DNA from: Labrenzia sp. DG1229
GTDB lineage: Bacteria > Pseudomonadota > Alphaproteobacteria > Rhizobiales > Stappiaceae
Assembly: GCF_000521215.1 (NCBI RefSeq)
Contig: NZ_KI928916.1
Span: 47,737 to 94,844 of the forward strand
DNA length: 47,108 nucleotides
Direction of reading: 5' to 3'
The notes under the pieces were generated by a model. It worked only from the letters and a program-made list of their open reading frames with translations, ran no database searches and was not told the DNA's origin. Each line of letters starts with the position of its first letter. Positions within the stretch are counted from its first letter, which is position 1. Made by a program: the position numbers and the translations under genes. Positions 31,865 to 40,694 of the stretch are shown here, piece by piece.

Positions 31865-33330
31865 GTGTCTCCTTCAAGGCTGATGGCATGCTGCACAGCT
31901 TCGTGGTCGGAAAAGGGAATCACTGTGTCGCCAACAATCTGGCCGGTTTCGTGGCCTTTTCCTGCAACGCACAGGATATCACCCGCATTGAGCCGGTGAA
32001 TTCCTTCGGCAATCGCGTCAAATCGGTCGCCGATCTCAATTGCGTGCGGAGCGCCTGACATGACGGCCTTGCGGATCATCGCCGGATCTTCTGAGCGTGG
32101 ATTGTCATCAGTCACAATGACAAGGTCCGCGTGGCGGGAGGCAGCCGCGCCCATGAGTTCGCGTTTGCCCGGGTCCCGGTCACCGCCCGCGCCCACAACA
32201 ACGCAAAGTCTCCCGGTGGCAAACGGCTTCAGGGCGGCAAGTACGTTGTCAAGCGCGTCCGGCTTGTGCGCATAGTCGACAAAAACCAGTCCGCCGGAAG
32301 CCGTCCTGCCGGCAAGTTCCAGTCGGCCCGGTGCGCCTTTCAGATTTTCCAGGGACCGCAGGACCAAGCCGCTGTCGGTTCCAGCCGCAATCGCCAATCC
32401 GGCTGCAATCAAGGCATTGGACACCTGAAAGCGCCCGATCAGCGGTAGCGTGATCTTGTATTCGCCACGCGCTGTCTGCAGCGTCAGTTCCTGTCCGGCT
32501 CCCACCGCACGTATTCCTGTCAACTTCAGGTCTCGGCCTGTCTCACCGACCGTGAAAGCCGGCAGTCCGCGCCGACCGGCAACGTCCAGGACCCGGTCTG
32601 CATATTTTTCAGCGGGATCCACGACAACTGTTCCACCATCCGGCAACAAATCCTCAAACAGACGGAGTTTGGCGCAAAGGTAGTCCTCGATGGTCGCGTG
32701 ATAGTCCATATGGTCGCGGCCCAGATTTGTGAAAGCTGCCGCGGTCAGCCGCACTCCATCCAGGCGAAATTGATCAAGTCCGTGGGACGACGCTTCCAGG
32801 GCCGCGTGATTGATGCCTTCAGCTTCCAGTTCGGCAAGCTCCCTGTGAAGCGCCACCGGATCCGGGGTCGTCAACCCGCCATAACTGATACCGTCAGGTT
32901 TGATCGTACCCAGCGTCCCGAGGCTTGCAGCCGGATGACCCGCAGACTGGAATATCTGACGTACAAAATGCGCAACGGAAGTCTTGCCGGCTGTTCCCGT
33001 AACCGCAACGACAACATCCGGCTGAGCGCCGAAAAACCTCGCAGCCATTTTCGCAAACACTTGCCGCGGTTCTTCAGCCGCAATGACGGCAACACTCTCG
33101 GGGATGGCCGCACGCAGCTGTTGTTCCGCATCCTTAGCGCACAACAACGCAACAGCCCCGGCCTCGACAGCACCCGGTGCGAACAGGCTCCCATCTGTCC
33201 TGGCACCCTTGAGGGCGGCAAACAGGAAACCCGGCTTGACGTTCCGGCTATCCGCCGTAAGTCCGGAAATTTTCAGACCGCTCGCCGAGTCTGGCAAACT
33301 TGTGCCCTCGGCCAAATATTCAAGCTCCAT
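31861..33330 (-). CDS. murE: UDP-MurNAc-L-Ala-D-Glu--meso-diaminopimelate ligase MurE
   Basis: Mur ligase that adds the third stem residue. The ATP loop TGTAGKTSVAHFV is at about 111-123. TTPDPVALHRELAELEAEG, ALEASSHGLDQFRLDGV and FTNLGRDHMDYHATIEDY are typical. The substrate motif DNPRSEDP near residue 405 is the DNPR form that selects meso-diaminopimelate rather than lysine, as expected for a Gram-negative cell. The 489-residue length is usual. AGGTGAG precedes the ATG. A 98-base gap separates it from ftsI; I see no gene in that gap. Confidence 0.96.
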   Translation of the reverse strand: MELEYLAEGTSLPDSASGLKISGLTADSRNVKPGFLFAALKGARTDGSLFAPGAVEAGAVALLCAKDAEQQLRAAIPESVAVIAAEEPRQVFAKMAARFFGAQPDVVVAVTGTAGKTSVAHFVRQIFQSAGHPAASLGTLGTIKPDGISYGGLTTPDPVALHRELAELEAEGINHAALEASSHGLDQFRLDGVRLTAAAFTNLGRDHMDYHATIEDYLCAKLRLFEDLLPDGGTVVVDPAEKYADRVLDVAGRRGLPAFTVGETGRDLKLTGIRAVGAGQELTLQTARGEYKITLPLIGRFQVSNALIAAGLAIAAGTDSGLVLRSLENLKGAPGRLELAGRTASGGLVFVDYAHKPDALDNVLAALKPFATGRLCVVVGAGGDRDPGKRELMGAAASRHADLVIVTDDNPRSEDPAMIRKAVMSGAPHAIEIGDRFDAIAEGIHRLNAGDILCVAGKGHETGQIVGDTVIPFSDHEAVQHAISLEGDT

Positions 33331-33428
33331 CTCACCTGATCGTTCGGTTTGTGCGTCGTCATTCAGAAGCCCTGGATCCGGATTGCGGCTGCGACCCCGC
33401 CGGAAATCACGACTTCTCCCTTGTCTCC

Positions 33429-35141
33429 TTAATAGGAAATCTCAATCGGTTCATCCCCCTTGCCGAAACGCGGCATCACACCAAGCATCGGAGCTGCCCT
33501 GCGGACGACCGCGGCGACAGTCGGTGCCGCGTTCAGCCCCGCCGTCGCTCCGATCCCTGCGCGTTCCGGTTTCGGTTCGTCGATAACAATCAGAACCACG
33601 TATCTCGGGTCGTCCATCGGAAAAGCGGACAGGAATGAATTCCTTCGCTTGTTTCTGACATAACGGCCGTTTTCAATTTTCTCTGCCGTGCCGGTCTTTC
33701 CACCAACCGTATAGCCGGGAACGTCGGCACGGCGCCCGGATCCGGAAAGGACATTGAGGCGGAGCAGATAGCGCATCATGCGGCTGACATCCGCAGAAAG
33801 AACTTGTTTTCCAAGAGCTTGGGCCTCCTCCTCGCTTCTCGGCTGGAAAGTTGGCGGCAGCAGGGTGCCACCGTTGACCACGGCTGCGGCGGCAACAGCC
33901 GTCTGCATGGGAGTGACGGACAGTCCGTGCCCGAAGGAAATCGTCATTGCGGCAAGTTCATTCCACTTCGGCGGCAGTAGCGGAGCAGCGTTTTCAGGCA
34001 GTTCCGTTTTCAGCCGGCTGGTCAGATGCAGTCGTCCCAGGAACTCCTTTTGGCGCGCAACTCCGGTCGCAAGCATCATCTTGGCGGTGCCGATATTGGA
34101 CGAATAGATGAAAATTTCCGGCACCGACAGAATGCGGTTTTTCCCGTGGAAATCCGTGATCGTCCGACCGGCGGCCCTTATCGGACGTGTCGCATCGAAG
34201 CTGTCATTGATAGAAACCGCTCCGGAATCAAGCGCCATGGCAGTTGTAAACGTCTTGAAAACCGATCCCATTTCGAAGACACCGCCGGTCGCCCGGTTCA
34301 ACCTGTCTTTCTGGAGAGCCTGCGACCTGTCATTCGGATCATAGTCAGGCAGTGATGACATGGCGACCACTTCGCCGGACTTTGCATCCAGAACAATTCC
34401 CGCGGCGGCGATCGCCTTGTAGCGGTCCATCGCCTTGACCAGTTCGTCGCGAACAACATGCTGAACTCGAAGATCGACAGACAGCCTTACCGGCTCCATG
34501 GTTTTGTTGGAAGCGAACCCGAGCGACTGCAGATCTGCGAGCCACTCGTCATCGATGTATTTTTCGATCCCGGCAAGTCCCTGATTGTCGACATTCACGG
34601 ACCCGACGATGTGCCCGGCAGTCGGCCCACCCGGATAGAAGCGCTGGTTCTCGGAAAGGAAGCCGATGCCCGGAAGGCCGAGATTGTGCACCTCTTCGGC
34701 CTTGTGGGGTGTCATTTCTCGCTTCAGCCAGACGAAGCCGGCGCCGCTTTCGAGACGGCGGCGCACCAGGCCTTCATCTAGTTCCGGCAAGACACGAATC
34801 AATCCCTCGACAGCTTCGTCGACATCCAGAATGCGGCGCGGTTCGGCGTAGAGAGAGGCGGTCTTGATATCCGTTGCCAGGATTTCACCATTCCGGTCGA
34901 TCAGATCCGGTCGGGACGCGGACACGGAATCTTGCGCGGAAATCCAGGCTCGTGAAGGCGCTTCGTCCATCTGGGCCAGAAGAACAAGACGGCCGGCGAT
35001 TGCGGCATAGACACAAGCAAATGCCAGCATCGCCACGTAGACCCGCGATTTCACCGCACTCGACGAGACCGATCCGCGTGCGACCCTTGGGTTTGAGCGT
35101 TTGATCTGCAGGAAGCTTGCCGGTTCGCTTACTATCGTCAT
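33429..35141 (-). CDS. ftsI: Septal transpeptidase FtsI (PBP3)
   Basis: Class B penicillin-binding protein that crosslinks septal peptidoglycan with FtsW. The 570 residues: a cytoplasmic tail, one membrane anchor (about 33-57), the non-catalytic dimerisation domain and the transpeptidase domain. The active-site motifs are intact: SVFK with Ser293, SSN at 347-349 and KTG at 482-484 (GGKTGTAEK). The region RPDLIDRNGEILATDI is typical of the family. The ATG at 35141 has GAGGG about 8 bases upstream, inside the end of the ftsL region. Confidence 0.96.
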   Translation of the reverse strand: MTIVSEPASFLQIKRSNPRVARGSVSSSAVKSRVYVAMLAFACVYAAIAGRLVLLAQMDEAPSRAWISAQDSVSASRPDLIDRNGEILATDIKTASLYAEPRRILDVDEAVEGLIRVLPELDEGLVRRRLESGAGFVWLKREMTPHKAEEVHNLGLPGIGFLSENQRFYPGGPTAGHIVGSVNVDNQGLAGIEKYIDDEWLADLQSLGFASNKTMEPVRLSVDLRVQHVVRDELVKAMDRYKAIAAAGIVLDAKSGEVVAMSSLPDYDPNDRSQALQKDRLNRATGGVFEMGSVFKTFTTAMALDSGAVSINDSFDATRPIRAAGRTITDFHGKNRILSVPEIFIYSSNIGTAKMMLATGVARQKEFLGRLHLTSRLKTELPENAAPLLPPKWNELAAMTISFGHGLSVTPMQTAVAAAAVVNGGTLLPPTFQPRSEEEAQALGKQVLSADVSRMMRYLLRLNVLSGSGRRADVPGYTVGGKTGTAEKIENGRYVRNKRRNSFLSAFPMDDPRYVVLIVIDEPKPERAGIGATAGLNAAPTVAAVVRRAAPMLGVMPRFGKGDEPIEISY

Positions 35142-35151
35142 CCGTCAGCCC

Positions 35152-35508
35152 TCACTGGATCGCAGCAGATGAACCGGCATAACCGCCCATCTGATTGGAG
35201 CCACCAATGGGCTCAAGCATGACAGGGCGCGCGGGAAGATCGGCCGGAGCCACGATCTGCTTCACATCAAGAGCCTCAAGTTGGAGATAGTCGTTGTAGC
35301 GCTCCACAAGGCCTTGCAGGCGGTCCGGCTTGTTAAGCAGGCTCCATTCCGCCTTGAGGTGCCTAATCGCGTTGCGCTCTTCGTTGATCTGACGCTGCAG
35401 TTCGGCAACTTTCTCGGCCGATTTGGTCGCCGCCAGCTTCATGTCGTAAACGGTCGCCGCACCGATCACGACTGCCAGAATGAACAGAATGTTCAGCGTC
35501 CGAACCAT
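35152..35508 (-). CDS. ftsL: Cell division protein FtsL
   Basis: Small bitopic divisome protein of 118 residues that forms the FtsQLB complex and activates FtsWI. One N-terminal membrane span (NILFILAVVIGAATVYDMKL, about 5-24) is followed by a coiled coil (KSAEKVAELQRQINEERNAI and following, with LNKPDRLQGLVERY). Sequence is poorly conserved in this family; identification rests on topology, size and position between rsmH and ftsI. Start ATG lies 2 bases after the rsmH stop, with GGGG upstream. Confidence 0.88.
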   Translation of the reverse strand: MVRTLNILFILAVVIGAATVYDMKLAATKSAEKVAELQRQINEERNAIRHLKAEWSLLNKPDRLQGLVERYNDYLQLEALDVKQIVAPADLPARPVMLEPIGGSNQMGGYAGSSAAIQ

Positions 35509-35510
35509 CT

Positions 35511-36551
35511 TCAGCCCCCCAGACCATGAAAATCTGCAAGACGTGGAACGCCCGCATCATGGATATCCAATTCACGCGCCGGCGCGTCCGTGCGGCGCCC
35601 TGCCCTGAGCTTTGCCGAACGCGCACGCGGGTTTTCATCCCTCTCGTGGCTCTCAGCTTCAACCGCCTTGCGGGTCATGAGCTCGAATGTTGCCGGAGGA
35701 ACTTCCTCTTCCGGCATATGTCTGGACCCGCCGCCTCGCGTCCGGGTTCGGTCCTGGAAGAAACGCTTCACGATGCGATCCTCCAGGGAATGAAAACTCA
35801 CCAGAACAAGTCGGCCACCCGGTTTCAGGAGACGCTCGGCAGCGCCCAAAGCCGTTGCAGCCTGATGAAGTTCGCCATTCACGTAGATCCGCAGCGCCTG
35901 AAACGTGCGGGTCGCAGGGTGAATCTGCGCCTTCTTGGGTGACCGGCCCAGCACTTTCTCGATTAGATCGGCAAGCTCCAGCGTCCGGGAGAACGGCTTC
36001 TCCTTGCGCGCCTTATCGATTGCGTGAGCAACCGAAGTTGCCCGCTTCTCCTCACCGAGCAGTCCAACGACGCGGATCAGGTCCCTGACCGGGAGCTCAT
36101 TGACGACATCGGCCGCGGACGGGCCTGCCTGTTCCATGCGCATGTCGAGAGGACCGTCACGCAGGAATGAAAATCCGCGTTCAGCTTCATCAAGCTGCAT
36201 GGACGAAACACCAAGGTCGAGAACAACGCCGTCAACGGCGTCGTGTCCCTGGGAGCGGGCGAGTTCCTCCAGATCGGCGAACTGCCCGGAAACCAGCATC
36301 AGGCGGCCTCCTGCTTCACTGACCAGGGCCTGTCCGGCAGAAATGGCGTCTGGATCCCGGTCAATTCCGATAACACTGGCTCCGCGCGCCAGCATCGCAC
36401 GCGAGTAACCGCCCGCTCCGAACGTTCCGTCAACGATCACTTCGCCCGGTCGCGGAGCAAGCCACTTGAGGACTTCACTCAGGAGAACCGGTACATGGCG
36501 CTCGGGTCCGCCAGCGGCAGATGCAGCATTTCTGTCGCCGAGCGCCATCAT
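35511..36551 (-). CDS. rsmH: 16S rRNA m4C1402 methyltransferase RsmH (MraW)
   Basis: SAM-dependent N4-methyltransferase of 16S rRNA C1402 in the ribosomal P site. The 346 residues open with RHVPVLLSEVLKWLAPRPGE; the SAM loop is VDGTFGAGGYSRAML and VLDLGVSSMQLDEAERGFSF is the family signature, followed by GPLDMRM and LVLVSFHSLEDRIVKRFF. The ATG overlaps the mraZ stop (36548-36551) after AAGGAG, so it is coupled to mraZ. A second ATG one codon later is possible. Confidence 0.96.
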   Translation of the reverse strand: MMALGDRNAASAAGGPERHVPVLLSEVLKWLAPRPGEVIVDGTFGAGGYSRAMLARGASVIGIDRDPDAISAGQALVSEAGGRLMLVSGQFADLEELARSQGHDAVDGVVLDLGVSSMQLDEAERGFSFLRDGPLDMRMEQAGPSAADVVNELPVRDLIRVVGLLGEEKRATSVAHAIDKARKEKPFSRTLELADLIEKVLGRSPKKAQIHPATRTFQALRIYVNGELHQAATALGAAERLLKPGGRLVLVSFHSLEDRIVKRFFQDRTRTRGGGSRHMPEEEVPPATFELMTRKAVEAESHERDENPRARSAKLRAGRRTDAPARELDIHDAGVPRLADFHGLGG

Positions 36552-37015
36552 GCCGGCTCTCCTTGTGAAGGTGCGGGGGCCTGCCCCGACAGCATCGCGA
36601 GCGCGCGCCTTTGGGCCTCTGCACGGTACTCGCGGAATTTTACCGGCTCCCAGATCTGAAACTTGTAGCTCATGCCGACGAAGGTGACCTGGTCGGTGAT
36701 ACCGGCATGGTCGCGGATCATGTCGGAAATGGTCATGCGTCCATCTCCGTCTATTTTGGGATTTTCGCTTGCCCCGAAAAGCGCGACTGCAAGCGCGTCA
36801 TGATCCGGCGAGAGCTTCGCGAATGCCTCCGAACGCTTGTTGATCTCGGCAAGAAGCTCGTTGCCCCCCGCATCGACCGCGTCGCAATGGGCAGAGGTGA
36901 TGCAATAAAGGCCTTCAAATCCGTCTCTCGCCAGCACCGCGCGGAAGGGTGCCGGGATCGACACGCGACCCTTGGCATCCAGCCGGTTGGTAAAGTGAGA
37001 AACAAAACCGGACAT
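36548..37015 (-). CDS. mraZ: Transcriptional regulator MraZ
   Basis: AbrB-like double-domain DNA-binding protein; in studied bacteria MraZ represses its own dcw promoter by binding repeated TGGGN boxes. The 155 residues begin GFVSHFTNRLDAKGRVSIPA; the second repeat KIDGDGRMTISDMIRDHAGI precedes FVGMSYKFQIWEPVKFREYR, giving the two SpoVT/AbrB units. AAGGGG stands 6 bases before the ATG. It is the first gene of the dcw cluster, and four TGGGN boxes lie 165-200 bases upstream. Confidence 0.96.
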   Translation of the reverse strand: MSGFVSHFTNRLDAKGRVSIPAPFRAVLARDGFEGLYCITSAHCDAVDAGGNELLAEINKRSEAFAKLSPDHDALAVALFGASENPKIDGDGRMTISDMIRDHAGITDQVTFVGMSYKFQIWEPVKFREYRAEAQRRALAMLSGQAPAPSQGEPA

Positions 37016-37108
37016 AAATCCCCTTCAGACGGATTCCTAACCGTCAAATTCCCTAATCACCTCTGAGAAGAAACGGCCAGCGTGCGGCCCAAGGACATGC
37101 ATTTTGCA

Positions 37109-37129
37109 AAACCGGCTCTTGCCGAGCCG
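37109..37129 (-). promoter_or_regulatory. Hairpin in the mraZ leader
   Basis: On the minus strand CGGCTC-GGCAA-GAGCCG is followed by GTTTTGC, a weak terminator-like structure in the untranslated leader between the MraZ-box promoter and mraZ. It could attenuate the cluster's transcript, but the stem is only 6 bp. Confidence 0.25.
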
Positions 37130-37178
37130 TAAATTTGATGTCCCAGGCCCTGCTGAAATGGGCCCGCCCTCCCCTTCC

Positions 37179-37219
37179 TGGGTCCTTATGGGATACCATG
37201 GGAAAACATGGGCGGTCAA
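37179..37219 (-). promoter_or_regulatory. mraZ (dcw) promoter with four MraZ boxes
   Basis: TGGGN occurs on the plus strand at 37179, 37189, 37199 and 37209, exactly 10 bp apart with 5-base spacers, the known MraZ operator layout. A further TGGG at 37159 is in phase with one gap. On the minus strand a -35 TTGACC (37219-37214) is followed 17-18 bases later by a weak -10 (GTATCC), so the boxes cover the spacer and -10 region, as expected for autorepression. Confidence 0.75.
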
Positions 37220-37345
37220 TGGAATCTCTTGGATTTTGGCTCGATTTGATCGCACACGCCCCCATCGAATGAGGTTAGTCGAAACATGCTTAATGAAGCC
37301 TTGACAGAATGCGAGAATCGGATTCGCAGGATTACGGAGGTTTTG

Positions 37346-37402
37346 ATGTCCCATCACGCGCAACCCGGCAAGAACTGCCCAGCAGACCATGCTTTTGAAT
37401 GA
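37346..37402 (+). CDS. Possible small ORF of 18 residues
   Basis: Reads MSHHAQPGKNCPADHAFE. It is listed only because GGAGG sits 5 bases before its ATG, an excellent site for so isolated a frame. Upstream is a consensus TTGACA (37301), but no -10 box is seen at the right spacing. It lies between the dcw promoter and the terminator of the modular protein. It has no recognised homologue and may be a chance frame or part of an unrecognised RNA. Confidence 0.25.
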   Translation: MSHHAQPGKNCPADHAFE

Positions 37403-37414
37403 CCTGTGGAGAAC

Positions 37415-37440
37415 AAAAAACGCCGCGCAAATGCGCGGCG
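37415..37440 (-). terminator. Intrinsic terminator of the modular protein gene
   Basis: An 8-bp GC stem (37421-37428 with 37433-37440), loop AAAT, then six Ts on the minus strand. It lies about 30 bases after the stop at 37469. Confidence 0.92.
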
Positions 37441-37468
37441 CTGTGCTCGTGTGACCCCGTTTCTGTTA

Positions 37469-40456
37469 TCAGGCAAGCACATCGTTGTTGCCGAGCGCTT
37501 CAAGTTGATCCACGACGCCACCCGCATCCGTGACAACCTGGTTCCAGTCCGCCGCCGCCAGGTTGGCAATCGAGAGGTCCTCAGCCTGCAGACCTTCAAG
37601 CAACAAGCTATGACCGCCATTGTTTTCGACAGTGATCTTCAGGTCGGCGCCGACTTCCTCGATCCGGACATCAGAAGCCGGCAGGCCGGAAAAATTTAAT
37701 GAATCCTCCGCGGGATTGAAGGCCTTTACCGCGAATTTCCGACCCCAGTCCCAGGTCACGAGCACCGTATCAGGGCCCTCCCCGAGCACAATGTCACTGT
37801 CAGTTACCGGGGTCACAACAGGTGTATCCGGATCATCCGGAGCATCGGGTTGATCCGGAACTGCGCCGAAACCGTCTCGGATCTGGTGACCGTCAGTCGT
37901 TTCACCAGGAGGAGCATCAGGGGTCAGAAGAGCGGTGCGCGAAACAAGAGTAACATCGTTCTGGTCGAAGCCGAACGGCGCTTCAAGGTTGTCTTCCATC
38001 ACCTGATCGTGGTGGAAATCGACATTTCCCGGAATGAGCTCCCCTTTCGAAACTGCCGGGAAAACAAAGCTTTGACCGCTCGGCAATGAACTGATCACCA
38101 TTCCTTCAGGCGTATCCTCGACGCTAAGGCGTTCGCGGGTTCCAAAATAGAGGAAGCTGATTTTCTGTGTTGCCGGGTCGAAACCTTCGATCACTTCCGA
38201 AGCACCGTATTCATGTGAGCGGATATAAACGGTATCCGCATCCCGTGGTCCGATATTGCTCTCCCACGACAAGATACCACCGACGTCCTGACGCAGATGC
38301 TCGTTCCCGACGACACCGAAGTTCTCGATTGACAATTCCGACAATTGGACACCCTGGAGGATCTGCATGTCGGGTCCCCATGGATTGTCGATTACCGGCT
38401 CGCCGTTCGGCGTCATGTTCAGAACAAGTCCATGGACGGAAGCATTGCCGAAATCGATCTCGTCCGAGGTCGGGTTGAACCCTATTATGTCATCCGCCCC
38501 GAAGTCGGCAGCCCATTTGACTCCGCCTAAATCGCTTGCACCGGAAGGAACCGGAGGATTGGAACCATCGGCGTCATATACGACGTCAAAGCCTCCCGTA
38601 TCAGGCGTGACCACGGACTGTCCCAGAAGCGTCGCAACTTCGTTCAACGCGGATTCCTCGGCGACCATGAAATTGTTCAAGGTGAGCTCGGAAGCATCAA
38701 CACCGACCAGAATCGTTTCGCTGGCAATCTCACCGGTCGGTGTCAGCACACGTACCGTCAGGCCAGCGGAAACATCGGCAATCACTGTCGGATATTCGGC
38801 GAACTCGAGCCGCTCGGCTATCACCCCTGCTTCCAGATGAAGCATGTCGGTTTCCGGATTGAAATTGTCGATCACCCGCGACGGGCTATCCGGATGGATC
38901 ATGATCATTTGCGGTCCGTCAGGCGTACCCGGGTCAACAGGATCAACTGGAGCAACGGGATCGCTGCCGAACAGAGACAGAAGCTCCCTGCCCGTGGCTT
39001 CACTCATGATCGTGAAATTCGACGGTGAAAGATCACTCAGGGCAAGGCCTTCGAGTGTCAGCGTCTGATTGTTCGACGCCATTGTGAAGCCAACATTCCC
39101 GCCCTCTTCGTCGACATCGATCGCGTCCGGTCCAAACCAGTCGATAAAGATCGTGTCGTTTTGCGGATCGAAGTCGGCAACAACCCTGTTTGTTCCCCAG
39201 GACCATGTGATCACCAGCGTCGCCGTGGCCGCCGTTACACCGGCAGTACCGTTCCAGCTGTCCGGCGTCACAGGCGGAGCAGGCATATCGGGAGTATCCG
39301 GCTCGTCAGGTGTTTCCGGTTCGTCTGGCGTGTCCGGCTCGACAGGTGTGTCAGGCTCATCCGGTGTATCAGGGATCCCTGATCCGTTGCCAACAAGTCC
39401 CAGAACTTCTGTGGCGGTGGTTGTATCAAGGATCGTGAAGTTCTCCCCGCTCAGCTCACTCAGCCGGACGCCCGAGAGGATTGTTGTCTGGTTGTTGGAC
39501 GGGATTGCAAACACGACACCCTCAACCGTCTCGGAAACCTCGAGGTCATCGGCGCCGATCCAGTCGATAAAGATTGTACCCGATGACGGGTCGAAACCGG
39601 TGACAACCTCGTTCTGCCCCCAGGACCAGGTAATCACGACATCTGCATCGCTTTCGGTGACGCCTGCACCGCCATTGCCGCCGTAGCTGTCCGGCTGGCC
39701 GGGCGTACCGGTTCCGGGCGTCTCGCCAGGTGTGCCGAGACCTTCGTCGCCGGTCAGGCGATCTTCGTAAAAGGCAATCATCTGCCCGATCGAAGGGGCC
39801 TCGAAGCCGCCGAACTGATCTATGTATTGCAGGATCGATGTGCCGTATTCGTCTGTGCTGACGGCCCCGCCTTGCAGAAGCGTCGCGGTCCCCCATGCAC
39901 CGCGCAGATGAGCTGCGGCGATAATACCGGTCAACGTAAGGTCGACTGTGACGGTCTGGCCGTTCTGGGTGTAGCTCGCCGTCTGACCGATGAAATCGCT
40001 CAGCGACTGTCCGCTCCCGGCCAACTGCGTTTCCAGAACCTGAAGATTGTAGCCGAACGCCTCCTGGATCGCGACGTTCTGTGCGTCCCTGGTCATGAAT
40101 TCTTCCAGGGAATTCACGCCATTCTTGCCAGTCCAGTTTCCGTCCCAAGTATTGGAAGCTGCCCCGTTTCCGTAGAAGACGTCATCGTCATAATAGCCGA
40201 GATCTATGAGCAGCGCTTCGCCGAACTGAAAACCGACAAACCCGAGCGAATTCATGGACCGGTAAGCCATGGTTTCCCATTCCGTGTCGGTCAACTGTGA
40301 CCAGCTCGTATATTGCGGAAAATGGGTTTCAACCGCACCACCCGCCCATTGGTCGAGCTGCCAGTCCTGAATGACGCCGGCGCTGTAGCGGTCCCTGTCC
40401 CAACCCGACTCAAACGCCAACAACGCGGCCAAAAAGCCCTCGAACGTCCCTTCCAT
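37469..40456 (-). CDS. Large modular protein: lysozyme-like domain plus six beta modules
   Basis: A 995-residue acidic protein in which I see no cysteine. Residues 1-225 look lysozyme-like: Glu16 in AFESGWD, then NSLGFVGFQFGEALLIDLGY (69-88), NWTGKNGVNSLEEF (107-120), AAAHLRGAWG (180-189) and DEYGTSILQYIDQFGG (202-217), a pattern seen in peptidoglycan-active domains. A Pro/Asp/Gly-rich linked series of about six related modules follows (near 272-342, 412-483, 515-597, 645-714, 741-818, 896-968). Modules 1 and 2 are closest, sharing VITWSWG, FDP, IFIDW and SNNQT. The modules resemble C-terminal units I recall from marine alphaproteobacterial carbohydrate enzymes. There is no N-terminal signal peptide; lack of Cys and acidity suggest type I secretion, unproven. 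AGGTGGG precedes the ATG. Bounded by its own terminator, so probably monocistronic. Confidence 0.85.
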   Translation of the reverse strand: MEGTFEGFLAALLAFESGWDRDRYSAGVIQDWQLDQWAGGAVETHFPQYTSWSQLTDTEWETMAYRSMNSLGFVGFQFGEALLIDLGYYDDDVFYGNGAASNTWDGNWTGKNGVNSLEEFMTRDAQNVAIQEAFGYNLQVLETQLAGSGQSLSDFIGQTASYTQNGQTVTVDLTLTGIIAAAHLRGAWGTATLLQGGAVSTDEYGTSILQYIDQFGGFEAPSIGQMIAFYEDRLTGDEGLGTPGETPGTGTPGQPDSYGGNGGAGVTESDADVVITWSWGQNEVVTGFDPSSGTIFIDWIGADDLEVSETVEGVVFAIPSNNQTTILSGVRLSELSGENFTILDTTTATEVLGLVGNGSGIPDTPDEPDTPVEPDTPDEPETPDEPDTPDMPAPPVTPDSWNGTAGVTAATATLVITWSWGTNRVVADFDPQNDTIFIDWFGPDAIDVDEEGGNVGFTMASNNQTLTLEGLALSDLSPSNFTIMSEATGRELLSLFGSDPVAPVDPVDPGTPDGPQMIMIHPDSPSRVIDNFNPETDMLHLEAGVIAERLEFAEYPTVIADVSAGLTVRVLTPTGEIASETILVGVDASELTLNNFMVAEESALNEVATLLGQSVVTPDTGGFDVVYDADGSNPPVPSGASDLGGVKWAADFGADDIIGFNPTSDEIDFGNASVHGLVLNMTPNGEPVIDNPWGPDMQILQGVQLSELSIENFGVVGNEHLRQDVGGILSWESNIGPRDADTVYIRSHEYGASEVIEGFDPATQKISFLYFGTRERLSVEDTPEGMVISSLPSGQSFVFPAVSKGELIPGNVDFHHDQVMEDNLEAPFGFDQNDVTLVSRTALLTPDAPPGETTDGHQIRDGFGAVPDQPDAPDDPDTPVVTPVTDSDIVLGEGPDTVLVTWDWGRKFAVKAFNPAEDSLNFSGLPASDVRIEEVGADLKITVENNGGHSLLLEGLQAEDLSIANLAAADWNQVVTDAGGVVDQLEALGNNDVLA
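39290..39367. repeat. Degenerate repeat coding for TPDEPD linker
   Basis: About four and a half copies of a six-codon unit (TPDEPD, TPVEPD, TPDEPE, TPDEPD) at residues 364-389 of the modular protein, joining its first two beta modules. Codon third positions differ between copies, so it is an old repeat, not a recent expansion. Confidence 0.7.
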
Positions 40457-40566
40457 TTCGATCCCACCTGTATTGAATACAACGAATCAAGATTAGGAAG
40501 GAACAAAGACAACAACATGGACAAAACATTAAATGTTAAAGGTTTTAAAATGACCTCGAAGACACA

Positions 40567-40572
40567 ATTATA
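40567..40572 (-). promoter_or_regulatory. Candidate -10 box for the modular protein gene
   Basis: A perfect TATAAT, extended as TGATATAAT, on the minus strand in the AT-rich 40457-40694 gap. No clear TTGACA is found 17 bases upstream. Transcription would start about 100 bases before the ATG. Confidence 0.4.
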
Positions 40573-40694
40573 TCATATTTAGTCTCACGAAATTTTGCGT
40601 AATACATAAAACACGCGACCGAACGAAATCTTCCGTAAATTCAGAGAAAAGTTGTCATGAAGCAATACATGACCCAGGTACGGAACGGCTTGAA

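Noticed and set aside
39290..39367. Short regular repeats that might suggest a CRISPR or a minisatellite
   Set aside because: They are in frame, encode a TPDEPD linker and vary between copies; there are no unique spacers of constant length.
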